Source: Granulicella sp. L60 (lineage in GTDB: Bacteria; Acidobacteriota; Terriglobia; Terriglobales; Acidobacteriaceae). Taken from it: a DNA stretch of 64,000 nucleotides. This document shows, piece by piece, positions 53,801 through 63,248 of this stretch. How positions within the stretch are numbered: the stretch's first letter is position 1; every line of letters begins with the position of its first letter. The notes under the pieces are model-generated. The model made no database searches. It saw only the letters and a program-made list of their open reading frames with translations, and was not told the origin of the DNA. Position numbers and translations under genes: made by a program. The stretch is taken from the NCBI RefSeq assembly GCF_009765825.1, contig NZ_LMUR01000015.1, positions 181,216 to 245,215 of the forward strand, written 5' to 3'.

Positions 53801-54166
53801 TTACTCCGTGACGTGCACCGTCAGCTTCATGGATCCATGACCAGACCCGCAGAAGGTTCCACAACGGCCCTCAAAGGTTCCCACTTGCGTAGGGGTGAAC
53901 GTAACCTCCTTAGTAGAGCCTTTCTTCGCCGCGATATTCACGTTCAACTCTTTAATCTTTAGAGAGTGATCTGCATCACCGCTGGTCAGAGAAAAGGTTG
54001 CGGGAATACCCTTTTTGATAGTGATATCGTTGGGTGTGAAACTGAAGCGCTTAGCCGCAATTTCTATATGCTGGGTGGAGTCTTGTGCGCGTAAAGCCCG
54101 AGCAGAAAGTAAAACGATAGCCAGATACGCGACAACGAACATGAGATTGGTGTATTTGAATTTCAT
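53801..54166 (-). CDS. Secreted cupredoxin with a CuA-type site (COX2-like)
   Basis: 121 residues. N-terminal signal (FVVAYLAIVLLSARALRAQ), then a single cupredoxin domain. Ligands: H67 (DADHSLKI) and C102-x3-C106-x3-H110-x2-M113 (CGTFCGSGHGSM). This is the complete binuclear CuA pattern of cytochrome oxidase subunit II and N2O reductase. There is no second membrane helix and no COX1/COX3 gene, so it is not an oxidase subunit as such; it may be a soluble electron or copper carrier. Paired with a cytochrome c lipoprotein two bases downstream. Confidence 0.88.
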   Translation of the reverse strand: MKFKYTNLMFVVAYLAIVLLSARALRAQDSTQHIEIAAKRFSFTPNDITIKKGIPATFSLTSGDADHSLKIKELNVNIAAKKGSTKEVTFTPTQVGTFEGRCGTFCGSGHGSMKLTVHVTE

Positions 54167-54655
54167 CAGCTTGGTATCCCCTTGTTTAGCAAATGCGGCA
54201 GGTAAATAAAGGCACCCGATTTATCGTGCATTCCTAACCTAACAACGCTGACGAAAAGGAATGTCAGTGATCTGTCATGGCAATGTCATTGGTTTGTAAT
54301 CCCATTTTGCGTAATATGCTGATGTTTTAATTGCCTCTTCTCTAAGTAGAATTTGGCAGATCATCAGCCAAGCAACCGTGGCTCGCGTTTTTGAGGCTTG
54401 AATTAGTTTGCTCGTTTCTCAGGTAACGTTGATGTAATACCGTTGCGAAGAACCCCGAACTGTTTTCTATATGGATGATCTACACAAATGACATTTATCC
54501 GTAAAGAGGGCAAATGTCTGGCCTTGTTGCTCGGTTGCAACTAGCCTTTAGAGGCTAATGGCCTCGGAGATCAGCGAGAGGGATGCTTTGAGGCGTTCGG
54601 GTTAATTTGTTCAAGGCAGTAATGGATGTTTATGGTCGCCATAGATCACTTAGCA
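54167..54655. other. Non-coding interval
   Basis: 489 AT-rich bases between the P450 3' end and the cupredoxin start (minus-strand promoter region for the latter). No ORF with coding character, no RNA fold recognised. Confidence 0.55.
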
Positions 54656-55744
54656 TTATCCAACCCGAACCCACAATGATATGGGAGAACAGAAGCCCGA
54701 TCCTCCCTGCCAGGTCGCGGGCTGGTCCAGAGTAACTCTAGCAAAGCGTTTTATTAGAGGGCTCGTCAGCGTAGCAGCAGCCATCCTCACCAAGCTGGCA
54801 CCCACGCATGAATGCAGGCCAGCTCCAAGCGTGAGATGGCCCGCCCCGCGACGTGTAATATCTACTTCGTTGGGATGAAAAAAGCGCTCCGGATCTCTGT
54901 TTGCTGCGATAATTCTAAGAAAGATTCGCTCTCCCCTACGAATAATACATCCATTGATATCTACATCTGCAGTTGCTGTTCGATGGAGAATGCGTGCAAG
55001 GCCGGCATAGCGCAATAGCTCTTCGATCGCTTGTTCGATTAGCTCAGGCTGGCGATATAAGAGAAGCCACTGTTGAGGGTGTTGCATCAGCGCGAACCAA
55101 GCATTTGCAAGAATGTGAAGCATCGTCTGTGACAGCGCAACAAAACCTGATTCCCTGAGGGCCTCAGGTTCAGCGTGAAAACAGCTCCTAAGCTCAGCGC
55201 TCGCGGCTTTTGCTTCTGAACGTAAAGTCTGATTATATGGTTCGGCCGATGCCGCCGACACCTGTGCGGCCCTATTACACATGCGAACAGCATCGTAATC
55301 GCTGATTTCTGTAACCATCGCAGCCAGGGACAGGCAAAGCGGCTGAGCATATTGACTCAAGAGATCAACAGGCTCTTGCCAGTTCAATCCCTCCATCAAC
55401 GCAGAGGTCTCTTTCGTCAGATGTTCTTTCCATACGCGCATTCTTCCTGAGGTGAGTGCTTCCAGAGTCTCCGTGCGCATCTTAAAACTTTCATCTTTAC
55501 TGAATGAGTCAGGAATGTTTTTACTGTTAAAGCTGGCAGGAGAAAGTTCCGAGGCCCAAAAGACGGCGAGGATATCTTCATACCTGCTTAGTACCCAGGC
55601 ATCGAGCGTATTGTCGAAGTACGGAGCGTCAAGCTCGGGAGGGAACGGGGAATCGAGCAGGTCTCGGCTCCATGCGGGTTTGAGTGGGTCTTCTCGTTGA
55701 GCTGACATAGCATCTCGCGCCAAATAATCTTTAGCGTATAGCAT
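54656..55744 (-). CDS. Short cytochrome P450-like protein
   Basis: 362 residues, about 40 shorter than typical bacterial P450s. The haem-ligand loop is HLTLGAGLHSCVGASLVRMA with C313, and the K-helix ExxR is E242-L-L-R245 (AIEELLRYAG), followed by RILHRTATADVDINGCIIRR. The I-helix (about 200-222, FVALSQTMLHILANAWFALM) lacks the acid-Thr pair that normally activates oxygen. It may use peroxide, bind ligand without turnover, or rely on a different residue. N-terminal part is short with no signal peptide, so soluble. No ferredoxin gene adjacent. Confidence 0.85.
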   Translation of the reverse strand: MLYAKDYLARDAMSAQREDPLKPAWSRDLLDSPFPPELDAPYFDNTLDAWVLSRYEDILAVFWASELSPASFNSKNIPDSFSKDESFKMRTETLEALTSGRMRVWKEHLTKETSALMEGLNWQEPVDLLSQYAQPLCLSLAAMVTEISDYDAVRMCNRAAQVSAASAEPYNQTLRSEAKAASAELRSCFHAEPEALRESGFVALSQTMLHILANAWFALMQHPQQWLLLYRQPELIEQAIEELLRYAGLARILHRTATADVDINGCIIRRGERIFLRIIAANRDPERFFHPNEVDITRRGAGHLTLGAGLHSCVGASLVRMAAATLTSPLIKRFARVTLDQPATWQGGSGFCSPISLWVRVG

Positions 55745-55819
55745 CGTTAGGTGCGAGTTGTCAGCAAGTTGTCAGGTTTTAGTCAGAGATATCCATTGCC
55801 TTATGGGTCGCCACTTTTT

Positions 55820-56884
55820 CTAGCGTCCTACGACGATGACCGCAAAAGTGCCTGCGATCGGTGTGGGACGATAATGCAGTTCTTCAGAGGCGGTCGTGGA
55901 GTTCAAACCGAACTTCGCTGTCACGAGATAGACCTTGCCTTTGTCTTGGTTGACGAGCATAGTTCGCGCTCCTGGTTGGGTTTTGATCTGCTGCAATTTA
56001 TTGAAGTGCAGGAGCGAATCCCGGTGAAACGCCAAGAGCGAGCCCTCAGGGTCGGCAAGGAAGAGGATATGGCTGTGGGGATCGAAGCCGAGGTCACCGG
56101 CATTAGCTGGCACATTTCCAATCGCCGTAACATGACCAGTATCGGTATCGATAGCAACCAGTTTATGATCCTCACAGGTGGTAAAGACCTGATGATGTTC
56201 AACGTCGGTCGCGAGGGCGGAGGGGCCTGAGCAGGGAGCGAGCTGCCAGTTGGCACTTACAGTTTTTGACGTTGCGTCAATTCGTTGGATCTCACCCTGA
56301 GCCGGGAGCGTCACCAGAACCCCTCCTTTGCCATCACTGACTGCAGACGAAGGACGTCCCCCGAGAGCTATTGTTGCAACTATCCGATTCGTAGCAGAGT
56401 CAATCACCGTGGCATTGTGAGCACGAGAACTGAACGCGAATACAAGTTTGGTGGAGGGATCGAATACGATAGCGAACGGGACTGGCCCTGTAGGAATTGA
56501 TGCGACTAATTTCAGCGTCGAACGGTCGAAGACTCGAACGAAACCAGCAGTCCCATCAGTAACGTCGGTCGCATAGCCAAATTTACCGGAATTGTCGAGC
56601 GCCATGTTGCGTAGGCTGGACATGCCCTCGATGCTTCCCACAACTCTTCCAGTGTTGGTGTCAATGACCATGACGCGATTGGTGCGTGGAATAAACAATC
56701 GGTGCGCTGAAGGATCAATGGAGAGAAACCCCCATCCACCATCGCCGCCGATATTCCACCGATCTTCAACGTGAAAATTATGCGAAATGGTAGGAGTGAC
56801 TGCAATAATATTTGTTGTTGAGGCAACTACAGCAGTAATTGCTACGAGCGCGAATATATTCAGTGTGAATTTCCGAAGTTGCAT
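55820..56884 (-). CDS. Secreted YVTN-type beta-propeller protein
   Basis: 354 residues from ATG 56884 (AAAGGA upstream), opening a signal peptide (MQLRKFTLNIFALVAITAVV). Seven or so 40-residue YVTN repeats follow: VMVIDTNTGRVVGSIEGMSS, VRVFDRSTLKLVASIPTGPV, ATVIDSATNRIVATIALGGR, LVAIDTDTGHVTAIGNVPAN. These propellers are surface or periplasmic and of unclear ligand. Next gene on the strand (phosphoesterase) is of a type often found near or fused to such propellers in Acidobacteriota. Confidence 0.88.
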   Translation of the reverse strand: MQLRKFTLNIFALVAITAVVASTTNIIAVTPTISHNFHVEDRWNIGGDGGWGFLSIDPSAHRLFIPRTNRVMVIDTNTGRVVGSIEGMSSLRNMALDNSGKFGYATDVTDGTAGFVRVFDRSTLKLVASIPTGPVPFAIVFDPSTKLVFAFSSRAHNATVIDSATNRIVATIALGGRPSSAVSDGKGGVLVTLPAQGEIQRIDATSKTVSANWQLAPCSGPSALATDVEHHQVFTTCEDHKLVAIDTDTGHVTAIGNVPANAGDLGFDPHSHILFLADPEGSLLAFHRDSLLHFNKLQQIKTQPGARTMLVNQDKGKVYLVTAKFGLNSTTASEELHYRPTPIAGTFAVIVVGR

Positions 56885-57001
56885 GGGGAAAATCCTTTGA
56901 ATTGAGGGGCACAGTCTAATTGAGTTAGTAGCAGTCTGTCCAAAAACACTTCGACGGCCAGTGACTGTTGGCCGCCGAAGTATTGAATACACTGCGGTTG
57001 A

Positions 57002-58954
57002 TTATTTGGAGGAGAATTGAAAGTCGCCCGTTAGGTCCCCGATAGCGGGGCTATTGGTCGGAACGTACGGATTACTCTCCTTCTGAATCGGGTTCGGCAA
57101 GTTGTCGCGGCTGCGTGTAGTAATAGTTGGGAGGCCCCAGTTTTTCTCGATGAACTTGATAAGCGAAACGTGATCACCATACTCATGAGAAACATGGCCA
57201 CCTGTGGAGTACTTCGAAACGACGATCAATGGAATGCGCGTTCCATCGCCAAAGAAATCGACCGGTTGAATGTAACCCGAGTCATAATATCCGCCGCCCT
57301 CATCTTCTGTGATGAAGATTGCAGTGTCATTCCAAAGAGCTGGGTTAGCTTTTACCTGGTCGACGATCTTCTTTACGAAACCTTCAAAGAGGTCGAGTTT
57401 GGAGGATGCCGGGTGACCGTCATTGAAGCCGCTGGGCTTGACGACTGATACTGGAGGTAGGTTGCCAGTATCGATGTCTTCATAGAGCTCCGTGGTGTCC
57501 GCCATGTATGTCTCGCGGGCAGCCTGGGTTCCCATGAACTGAGTCTGATACTGGAAGGGATTGCAGATGTTGCAGTACTCATCAAATGTATTCGATTCTG
57601 TAGGATCGGTGACATACAGATCCCAGTCCTCACCGAAGTACTTAAAGGGGACGTTGTGAGCTACCAGATCGTCGCCGATGCTCTTCTGGCTGGTGGGAGG
57701 AATCGTGAAGGGTGACAGGGTTGAGTAAAGACTGCCATCGCCAGCATAGCCAGGGTTGTAGTTATTTACTAGATAATAGTCACCTTTTACACAGTTAGGT
57801 TTTACCGGGCGCTTGAGGGACTGTAGATAATTTGTGACGGCCGGCACGCCTGGCTGTGCGATGTCGCCGCAGTTGACGTAGCTCCCTCCGCCGTATCCAT
57901 CCTGGTCGTAGAAGTCGTTGGTTGACGCCTGCGGGTTCGGATTCTCAATCTGGTTAGTAGGAGGAGCAGCGGCGACGCCTTTTGCGCTCGTGTAGAAGAT
58001 TGAATCGGCGAAACCAAACATGATGTGGTTGGCGCCCGTACCGCCCATAACCGACTGATGGAAGTTATCGCTGATCGTGTATTTATCAGCAAGTTCCTTC
58101 AGGTACGGAGCATCACCTTGTGCCATGTTATAGAACCCCATCGATGCAGATCCTTCGCCGGTGGTTGTGTTGTTGAAGCTGGCAGGCAGCTTAGCACCAT
58201 TGCTGCCAGTGCCGACGGAAGTCTCAACCCAAGGAAAGAGGTCGTTCAAGCAACCGCTGGCATTCTCTTGGGTGACGTAGTCGACGCTGCAGTCGGTCTG
58301 CTGCCACATCTGGAAGAAGCGGTGCACAGGGCTCTGCGTGTAAGCATCATACGGCATCTTCGGGCCACTGAGCTGATACACTCCTTCGCGCAGATTCGTC
58401 GCGTTGGTGACGCGGGTATCCACTTTGCCTGCAGCAATTCCAGTGGCGCCGGTGACGAGAAATTGATCATAGTCCTTGGCAAGACCCTGATCGGCAAGCT
58501 GGCCAACCTTCAGAGTGGTAAACGGCGCGGGACCAGCCACGGTGGGAGCTTCAGGCCCACCTGCAAGCGCGGGAGGAAGTGTGCTGTAGATGCTCTTGGA
58601 CTGAGGGCTGATTTCGTAGGTGCTGGTTCCTGCGGCCGTGCCGTCTACTGCTGAGAACTGTGCAGATAAAGAGTAGTTCGGACCAGGCTTGCCGTTTGCT
58701 TTTACGATGCCCTTGGAGAGCAGGTTCGAAATGGTCTCGCCATTCTTTGGTGTGTAGGTAGCAAAGACGTGGTCAAAAGTACGATTCTCGCCGATGATAA
58801 CAATTACATGTTTAATCGGTGTTGTCGCAGCTGGAGCAGAGGTTTGGGCGTAGGCGGATTTGGGCAGTCCCGCAAACACTTGCAGTGCAATCATCATCAT
58901 CGCACCACACTTCAAAGTCCCGTTAGGGGCATTGACCTTACGTTTCGATTTCAA
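57002..58954 (-). CDS. Secreted phosphoesterase-family protein (PF04185)
   Basis: 650 residues. A signal peptide (hydrophobic 17-36, ending PKSAYA) then the phospholipase C/acid phosphatase-type fold: IKHVIVIIGENRTFDHVFAT is the N-terminal metal/nucleophile block, and FITEDEGGGYYDSGYIQPVD, GDGTRIPLIVVSKYSTGGHV and HEYGDHVSLIKFIEKNWGLP the C-terminal metal-binding part. Members cleave phospholipids or phosphomonoesters, useful for phosphate acquisition; substrate not determinable. Lies in a minus-strand run with a propeller (downstream) and multicopper oxidase (upstream), gaps of about 120-200 bases. Confidence 0.9.
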   Translation of the reverse strand: MKSKRKVNAPNGTLKCGAMMMIALQVFAGLPKSAYAQTSAPAATTPIKHVIVIIGENRTFDHVFATYTPKNGETISNLLSKGIVKANGKPGPNYSLSAQFSAVDGTAAGTSTYEISPQSKSIYSTLPPALAGGPEAPTVAGPAPFTTLKVGQLADQGLAKDYDQFLVTGATGIAAGKVDTRVTNATNLREGVYQLSGPKMPYDAYTQSPVHRFFQMWQQTDCSVDYVTQENASGCLNDLFPWVETSVGTGSNGAKLPASFNNTTTGEGSASMGFYNMAQGDAPYLKELADKYTISDNFHQSVMGGTGANHIMFGFADSIFYTSAKGVAAAPPTNQIENPNPQASTNDFYDQDGYGGGSYVNCGDIAQPGVPAVTNYLQSLKRPVKPNCVKGDYYLVNNYNPGYAGDGSLYSTLSPFTIPPTSQKSIGDDLVAHNVPFKYFGEDWDLYVTDPTESNTFDEYCNICNPFQYQTQFMGTQAARETYMADTTELYEDIDTGNLPPVSVVKPSGFNDGHPASSKLDLFEGFVKKIVDQVKANPALWNDTAIFITEDEGGGYYDSGYIQPVDFFGDGTRIPLIVVSKYSTGGHVSHEYGDHVSLIKFIEKNWGLPTITTRSRDNLPNPIQKESNPYVPTNSPAIGDLTGDFQFSSK

Positions 58955-59160
58955 GGTGAACCTCCAGAATGCTGAGGACGGTGTGAAGCATTGGGGAGTC
59001 CATCATCCTCAGTGAGATAAACCTAGAGCTAGTGAGAGGATCATGTGTCACGACATGATGAAATGATCAATAATTGCGATTGCGTTGCGCTTGCTGAGTC
59101 GTCCGCCAAAAACAATTTGCAGCCACACTAAAATCTAATGTTCAATCTTCTATCTAGGTC

Positions 59161-60867
59161 TCATGTGATGACTTTGTACGGCCGCATCATCTCGTTATCC
59201 TCATGTTCGAGAATATGACAATGCCATACATACAAGAGCTCCTGCCCTGGAGTGATAGTGGCTCCAGCCGGCAGGTCGAAGCGCTGAATCACTCTCGTAA
59301 CGTAGCCCGGATAGGACTTGATTGTGTCCTTACGTGCCGGTCGCTCATTGCTCTCCGGGGCCATGGGGCGTCCGGTAAATACGATCTTGCCGGTCTGCTG
59401 ATATGTTGGAACGTCGAATGCCTGACGATTCAATATCTGGAACTGCACTAGGTGCACATGCAACGGGTGAACGTCGCTCGTTATATTCACGAAGGACCAA
59501 ATCTCTGTGCTCCCGACCTTCGGGTCTTCTGTAATAGGTTCGTGCCAATGCGCATTGCCAAGTAGTCCCGTAATGACATATCCGTCAGACTGCCGTTCCT
59601 TCTCCGAAACCAATAACATCCTCTCGCGCATGCCGAACGTAGGTTCGATGGGCACAAATGGTGCGAGCGTTATCGGCACCGAACTGGTGTCTTTTCCGGA
59701 CAAAGGCCGGCTTACTTTGAACAGCATCACATCCTCAGCGAGATATTGGCCACCCATCGTGTAGGGAGCAGGAGCATCATTGATAAGCGAGAACGATTTG
59801 CCTCCACATTCAGAAAAGTCCAGAACTACATCGAATCGCTCGGCGGGTGCTATAAGGAGATAATGCAACTCTACCGGGGCGGGGAGAAGACCTCCATCCG
59901 TACCGATTTGATGAAACGCAGGTGCATCAAAGGAATCGTCTTCAAGTTTGCCTGTCGCATCTGAATTAAAGAGACGTAGGTGATAGAACCGGGAGTTCGA
60001 AGCGTTGAGGATACGGAACCGGTACCGTCTGGGCTCAACCTCAAGAAACGGCGTCACTTTTCCGTTGACGCAGTTCATATCTCCAAATAACTCTTGGATC
60101 CAAATAGAATGTTCCTTGGGGCCGTTTACAACTCTGGGGTAGTAGAGTGATCCATCGTGATGAAAGAGGCGGTCCTGTAACATTAGCGGAATTTCAAACT
60201 CTCCCTGCGGAAGATTAAGTGCAGCCTCTGTTTCGTCGCGAATCAGATAAAAACCAGCAAGGCCGGCATAGACGTTCAAACGTGTAATGCCCAGGCAATG
60301 GTCGTGATACCACAGTGTCGTGGATGGCTGACAATTTGGATAGTGCGAAGGGCGTGGGTTGAACTTTGGACCATGCTCGCCATTCGCAGTGAACCAGGCT
60401 TCGGGATATCCATCGTCGTCAGGCAGCACGCATGCACCGTGCAGATGAGCCACATTGCGAACAGAGGGCAGGCTTGCGTCCGCGCCATGAATCGAATGAT
60501 CGATCGGCAGCAGGTGTACATCCGGCAGCTTGCTCACCCAATTGACATTAAGAGCTTGCCCGCTTTGCGCTTCAATGGTCGGCCCAGGCCATGATCCGTT
60601 GTATCCCCACAACGTAGTCGGAGGAAGATCGCGATGTGCCTTCGCCTTGAACTGGCGCATTTCGATCTCGATAATGCCATCCGGCTTACCGGTAGAGCGG
60701 ATGACGGGGGGGATCGGAAGTGGATCGACGAAGCGTGTCAGCTTCACGCTGCTTCGCACTTGGGGAGGGGAAGCCATCGCCTGGCCGAGTAAAGGCACAC
60801 CTTTGCTTAGCGTAACTCCCGCCGCCGTGTAAAGACTTCGCTGAAGAAGCCGTCGTCTGCTCACCAT
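59161..60867 (-). CDS. Tat-type multicopper oxidase (CotA/bilirubin-oxidase-like)
   Basis: 568 residues. N-terminus MVSRRRLLQRSL is an S-R-R-x-L-L twin-arginine signal. All four copper segments are present: NVAHLHGACV (HxH), TTLWYHDHCLGITR (HxH), SDVHPLHVHLVQFQ (HxxHxH) and YVWHCHILEHEDNEMM (HCHxxxHxxxxM, type 1 plus trinuclear ligands, axial Met). CotA-like additional features: LNLPQGEFEIPLMLQDRLFH. Oxidises phenolics, bilirubin-like or metal substrates with O2 to water in the periplasm. A copper-dependent enzyme not far from the CuA cupredoxin. Monocistronic. Confidence 0.94.
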   Translation of the reverse strand: MVSRRRLLQRSLYTAAGVTLSKGVPLLGQAMASPPQVRSSVKLTRFVDPLPIPPVIRSTGKPDGIIEIEMRQFKAKAHRDLPPTTLWGYNGSWPGPTIEAQSGQALNVNWVSKLPDVHLLPIDHSIHGADASLPSVRNVAHLHGACVLPDDDGYPEAWFTANGEHGPKFNPRPSHYPNCQPSTTLWYHDHCLGITRLNVYAGLAGFYLIRDETEAALNLPQGEFEIPLMLQDRLFHHDGSLYYPRVVNGPKEHSIWIQELFGDMNCVNGKVTPFLEVEPRRYRFRILNASNSRFYHLRLFNSDATGKLEDDSFDAPAFHQIGTDGGLLPAPVELHYLLIAPAERFDVVLDFSECGGKSFSLINDAPAPYTMGGQYLAEDVMLFKVSRPLSGKDTSSVPITLAPFVPIEPTFGMRERMLLVSEKERQSDGYVITGLLGNAHWHEPITEDPKVGSTEIWSFVNITSDVHPLHVHLVQFQILNRQAFDVPTYQQTGKIVFTGRPMAPESNERPARKDTIKSYPGYVTRVIQRFDLPAGATITPGQELLYVWHCHILEHEDNEMMRPYKVIT

Positions 60868-61092
60868 GATTCGATACCGAGGCTTCTATGTATCGTTGCA
60901 GAAACCCGCGCGACATATCTTCTTACATCAAACATCTGCACAGAATAGCTCTCATAAAGACGTTAGTTGTCGCTTATTACAGGCATGTAAATTGCTATTG
61001 TGCCGACCCAAGAAGTCTTGAAAGTATTCAGACCCCATCGCAGCACATGGTGTATTCCGGAATATTTTCAAATATTGAAATCGTAGATTTGT

Positions 61093-61869
61093 TTAGCGGG
61101 GTGTCCAGTGAGGATACGCCGCGAAGAGCCCATCCAAAACACTGTTCTGTAAGGTAATGAACAGCCCAAACGCAACACTGACCACGCCAGACACGAAGCT
61201 AAGGCTGCGATGGAAGGGCGAAAATCTCCGGCTGGTATAGACGAAGGGTACACCGATGATGATGGTGATCAACATCATTCCGACGATGGTACCGACACCG
61301 AAGATCAAAAGGTAGACCAACGCCCATCGAGGATCATGGATCGTGGTCAACACCAGCAAGGCAACCGCAGCCGACCCTGCCAATCCATGCACAAGTCCAA
61401 CCGCAAGTGGTCGTAGTAGCTGATACAAACCTAATCGTTCCAGTACGCTTTGCAGCGGACCGTCTAGCTTATGACCTTTCTGCGGAAGATCAGTCTTCCG
61501 GCCCTGTCTATGAAGAACTTTTGTAATCTCTTCAGGCTGGAGGTGACTTGGTGTGAACCGATGAGTGATCCATTCCATCACTCCTGTCAAATTAAGCACT
61601 CCAAGGAAGATCAGCATTAGACCCACGGATGTCTCCATGGCCAACCCTATGCGAGGAGGTATTGTCAGATTAAACAAGATGATACCCACTCCTACGAAAA
61701 AGATCGTAATTGTGTGACCCACACCCCACAAGGCCCCGATCAATCCAGCATGCCGAATCTTTTGCTGGCGACTGACGATTGTTGAAACGGCGATCACATG
61801 ATCAGGGTCAGTGGCGTGCCGGGCTCCGAGAAGAAAGCCGACGCCAATGACGGGCACCAAGTTCACCAT
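61093..61869 (-). CDS. NicO/HoxN-family nickel/cobalt transporter
   Basis: 258 residues from ATG 61869 with AAGGAGG eight bases upstream; an ATG ten codons earlier lacks this. First helix carries the signature H-x4-D-H: GARHATDPDHVIAVSTIVS. Second signature GALWGVGHTITIFFVGVGII, and GLVHGLAGSAAVALLVLTTI later. About 7 helices, with a charged cytoplasmic loop near residue 120-150. Imports or exports Ni2+/Co2+; direction is uncertain in the subgroup without a linked nickel enzyme. Confidence 0.88.
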   Translation of the reverse strand: MVNLVPVIGVGFLLGARHATDPDHVIAVSTIVSRQQKIRHAGLIGALWGVGHTITIFFVGVGIILFNLTIPPRIGLAMETSVGLMLIFLGVLNLTGVMEWITHRFTPSHLQPEEITKVLHRQGRKTDLPQKGHKLDGPLQSVLERLGLYQLLRPLAVGLVHGLAGSAAVALLVLTTIHDPRWALVYLLIFGVGTIVGMMLITIIIGVPFVYTSRRFSPFHRSLSFVSGVVSVAFGLFITLQNSVLDGLFAAYPHWTPR

Positions 61870-63021
61870 GCAGTCAGCCTCCTTCCGAACTCCCAACATT
61901 CTTAGTAATTGGTTTCACGTAATTTCTGAAGAATCGAATTGTGTATCCGTCTGCAAGTTCTTGACACTGATCAAGCCATCACGAAACCCTAATCCATGGA
62001 AGGCTCCGGATTCTTCTCGATCATAGAACTAAGCATACCCCGCATAAATTACGTCCCAATTCTGGGCAACCCAAGGGCGGCTATCTGCTGAAATGCGCAT
62101 ATAGTCGGCATCCACCTTCAACGACTCCTCCACGGTATGTCAAAGGCTTATTGTTCCACAAAGGCGTGTTCAATATGCTAAGTCTTCGCCGCCTGTGAAA
62201 GATGGGGCGATTGTCGATAGCTCTGTTTCGGCGTTGCTATGCGACTCTGACGGGATAGTCGTGCTCCACGGAAAAGGACTAGATGACAAGCGAAGGGTCG
62301 TGGGAGATGATCCCGGTAGCCCTTTTGCTTTTGGTGCGGGTTACTCCGCGACGAGCGTTGCGATACGATCCCTCGAATCCTCTATGGATACTTCCTCCAT
62401 ACGTAAGGGCGATTGTGTATGCTCGACCGCTTCCACCTGTAGCGGGGGTTCATTCTGATAACACCGATGCCCCAGCGGGGTATGACGAGCACTACCGAGT
62501 AAACCCTCAGAGATTTGCCAGCCAACCATTGGTTGATCATCTCCGCCATGATCGGTACAGTAACCTCGATGCATCGATTTATGTCGATATCAGGGACGAG
62601 GTAGAGGTAGAGGTAGCTGAGCTCGAACCGTTCAACGTCCGCCATAAACTCCGCGATCGTATAGTTGGGCGGCTCCGTTTGCGGCCACTAGGTTGGACCT
62701 ACGCACTCGGGTGCTGCTACTCCGTTGGAGGAGAAGGTTGAGTAGAACTGAACCTTGGCGCTGGCGGGGGAGGCGGTGAGAGCAAGGCAAAAGACGATGA
62801 CGATGGATCGCATGGATATAGAGGCTCCTGCAATGCACTTCGAAAGTCCGCTCTTTGCTAAACGCGAAAATGCCCAGTTTCCTGGATAAATCCGTGGTAA
62901 TAGTTTCCGGCGGAAAAGCCAGAAAAGAAGGGTATTGGCGAGAAAATAGAGACAGGGGATCTCCCCTAAGTCGCTGTATCTTAGGCAATTAGCTTTGTTT
63001 TTAGTAGTTTGAAGGGATTGA
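61870..63021. other. Long non-coding interval with possible decayed ORF
   Basis: 1,150 bases between the NicO gene and tRNA-Ser. Several open frames exist on both strands (for example 62283-62741 plus) but none has a ribosome site with coding character or a family match. The only convincing start is the minus-strand secreted ORF at 62813, listed separately. Confidence 0.5.
62382..62813 (-). pseudogene. Possible secreted protein gene interrupted by TAG
   Basis: ATG 62813 follows AGGAG (gcaggagcctctatatcc) and opens a good signal peptide (MRSIVIVFCLALTASPASA) plus about 22 residues (VQFYSTFSSNGVAAPECVG). A TAG at 62688-62690 ends it at 41 residues, yet the same frame continues open to 62382 (WPQTEPPNYTIAEF...). 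The downstream part has no recognised domain and is not clearly protein-like, so the alternatives are an interrupted gene, a short secreted peptide (62688-62813), or chance. Confidence 0.3.
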
Positions 63022-63113
63022 TGGCGGAGAGTGAGGGATTCGAACCCCCGATAGACTTACGCCTATGTCTGATTTCGAGTCAGGTGCATTCAACCGGGCT
63101 CTGCCAACTCTCC
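63022..63113 (-). tRNA. tRNA-Ser (CGA)
   Basis: 92 bases. Acceptor GGAGAGT/ACTCTCC, discriminator G, encoded CCA; anticodon loop CTCGAAA in a CTGA/TCAG stem gives CGA; long variable arm (ATAG-GCGTAAGT-CTAT) typical of type II tRNAs; T arm GGGGG-TTCGAAT-CCCTC. Confidence 0.95.
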
Positions 63114-63248
63114 GTATCTTTATCTTATCTCACCCGGCAGCCTCTGTGCTTCCACAGCGCTACCACGCAATCCACCGCCCAACCACTCATCACAATTTAT
63201 CGTTAACCCAGCCCAGATATTCTTCTGGTGCCAAGAGGGAAGAGTAAC

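Noticed and set aside
62283..62741. 152-codon plus-strand open frame
   Set aside because: No ribosome site, no motif, and it overlaps the minus-strand secreted ORF; kept only as part of the non-coding interval.
63009..63206. Open frame starting MKGLMAESEGFEPP
   Set aside because: A well-known artefact of reading the complement of a tRNA (here tRNA-Ser).
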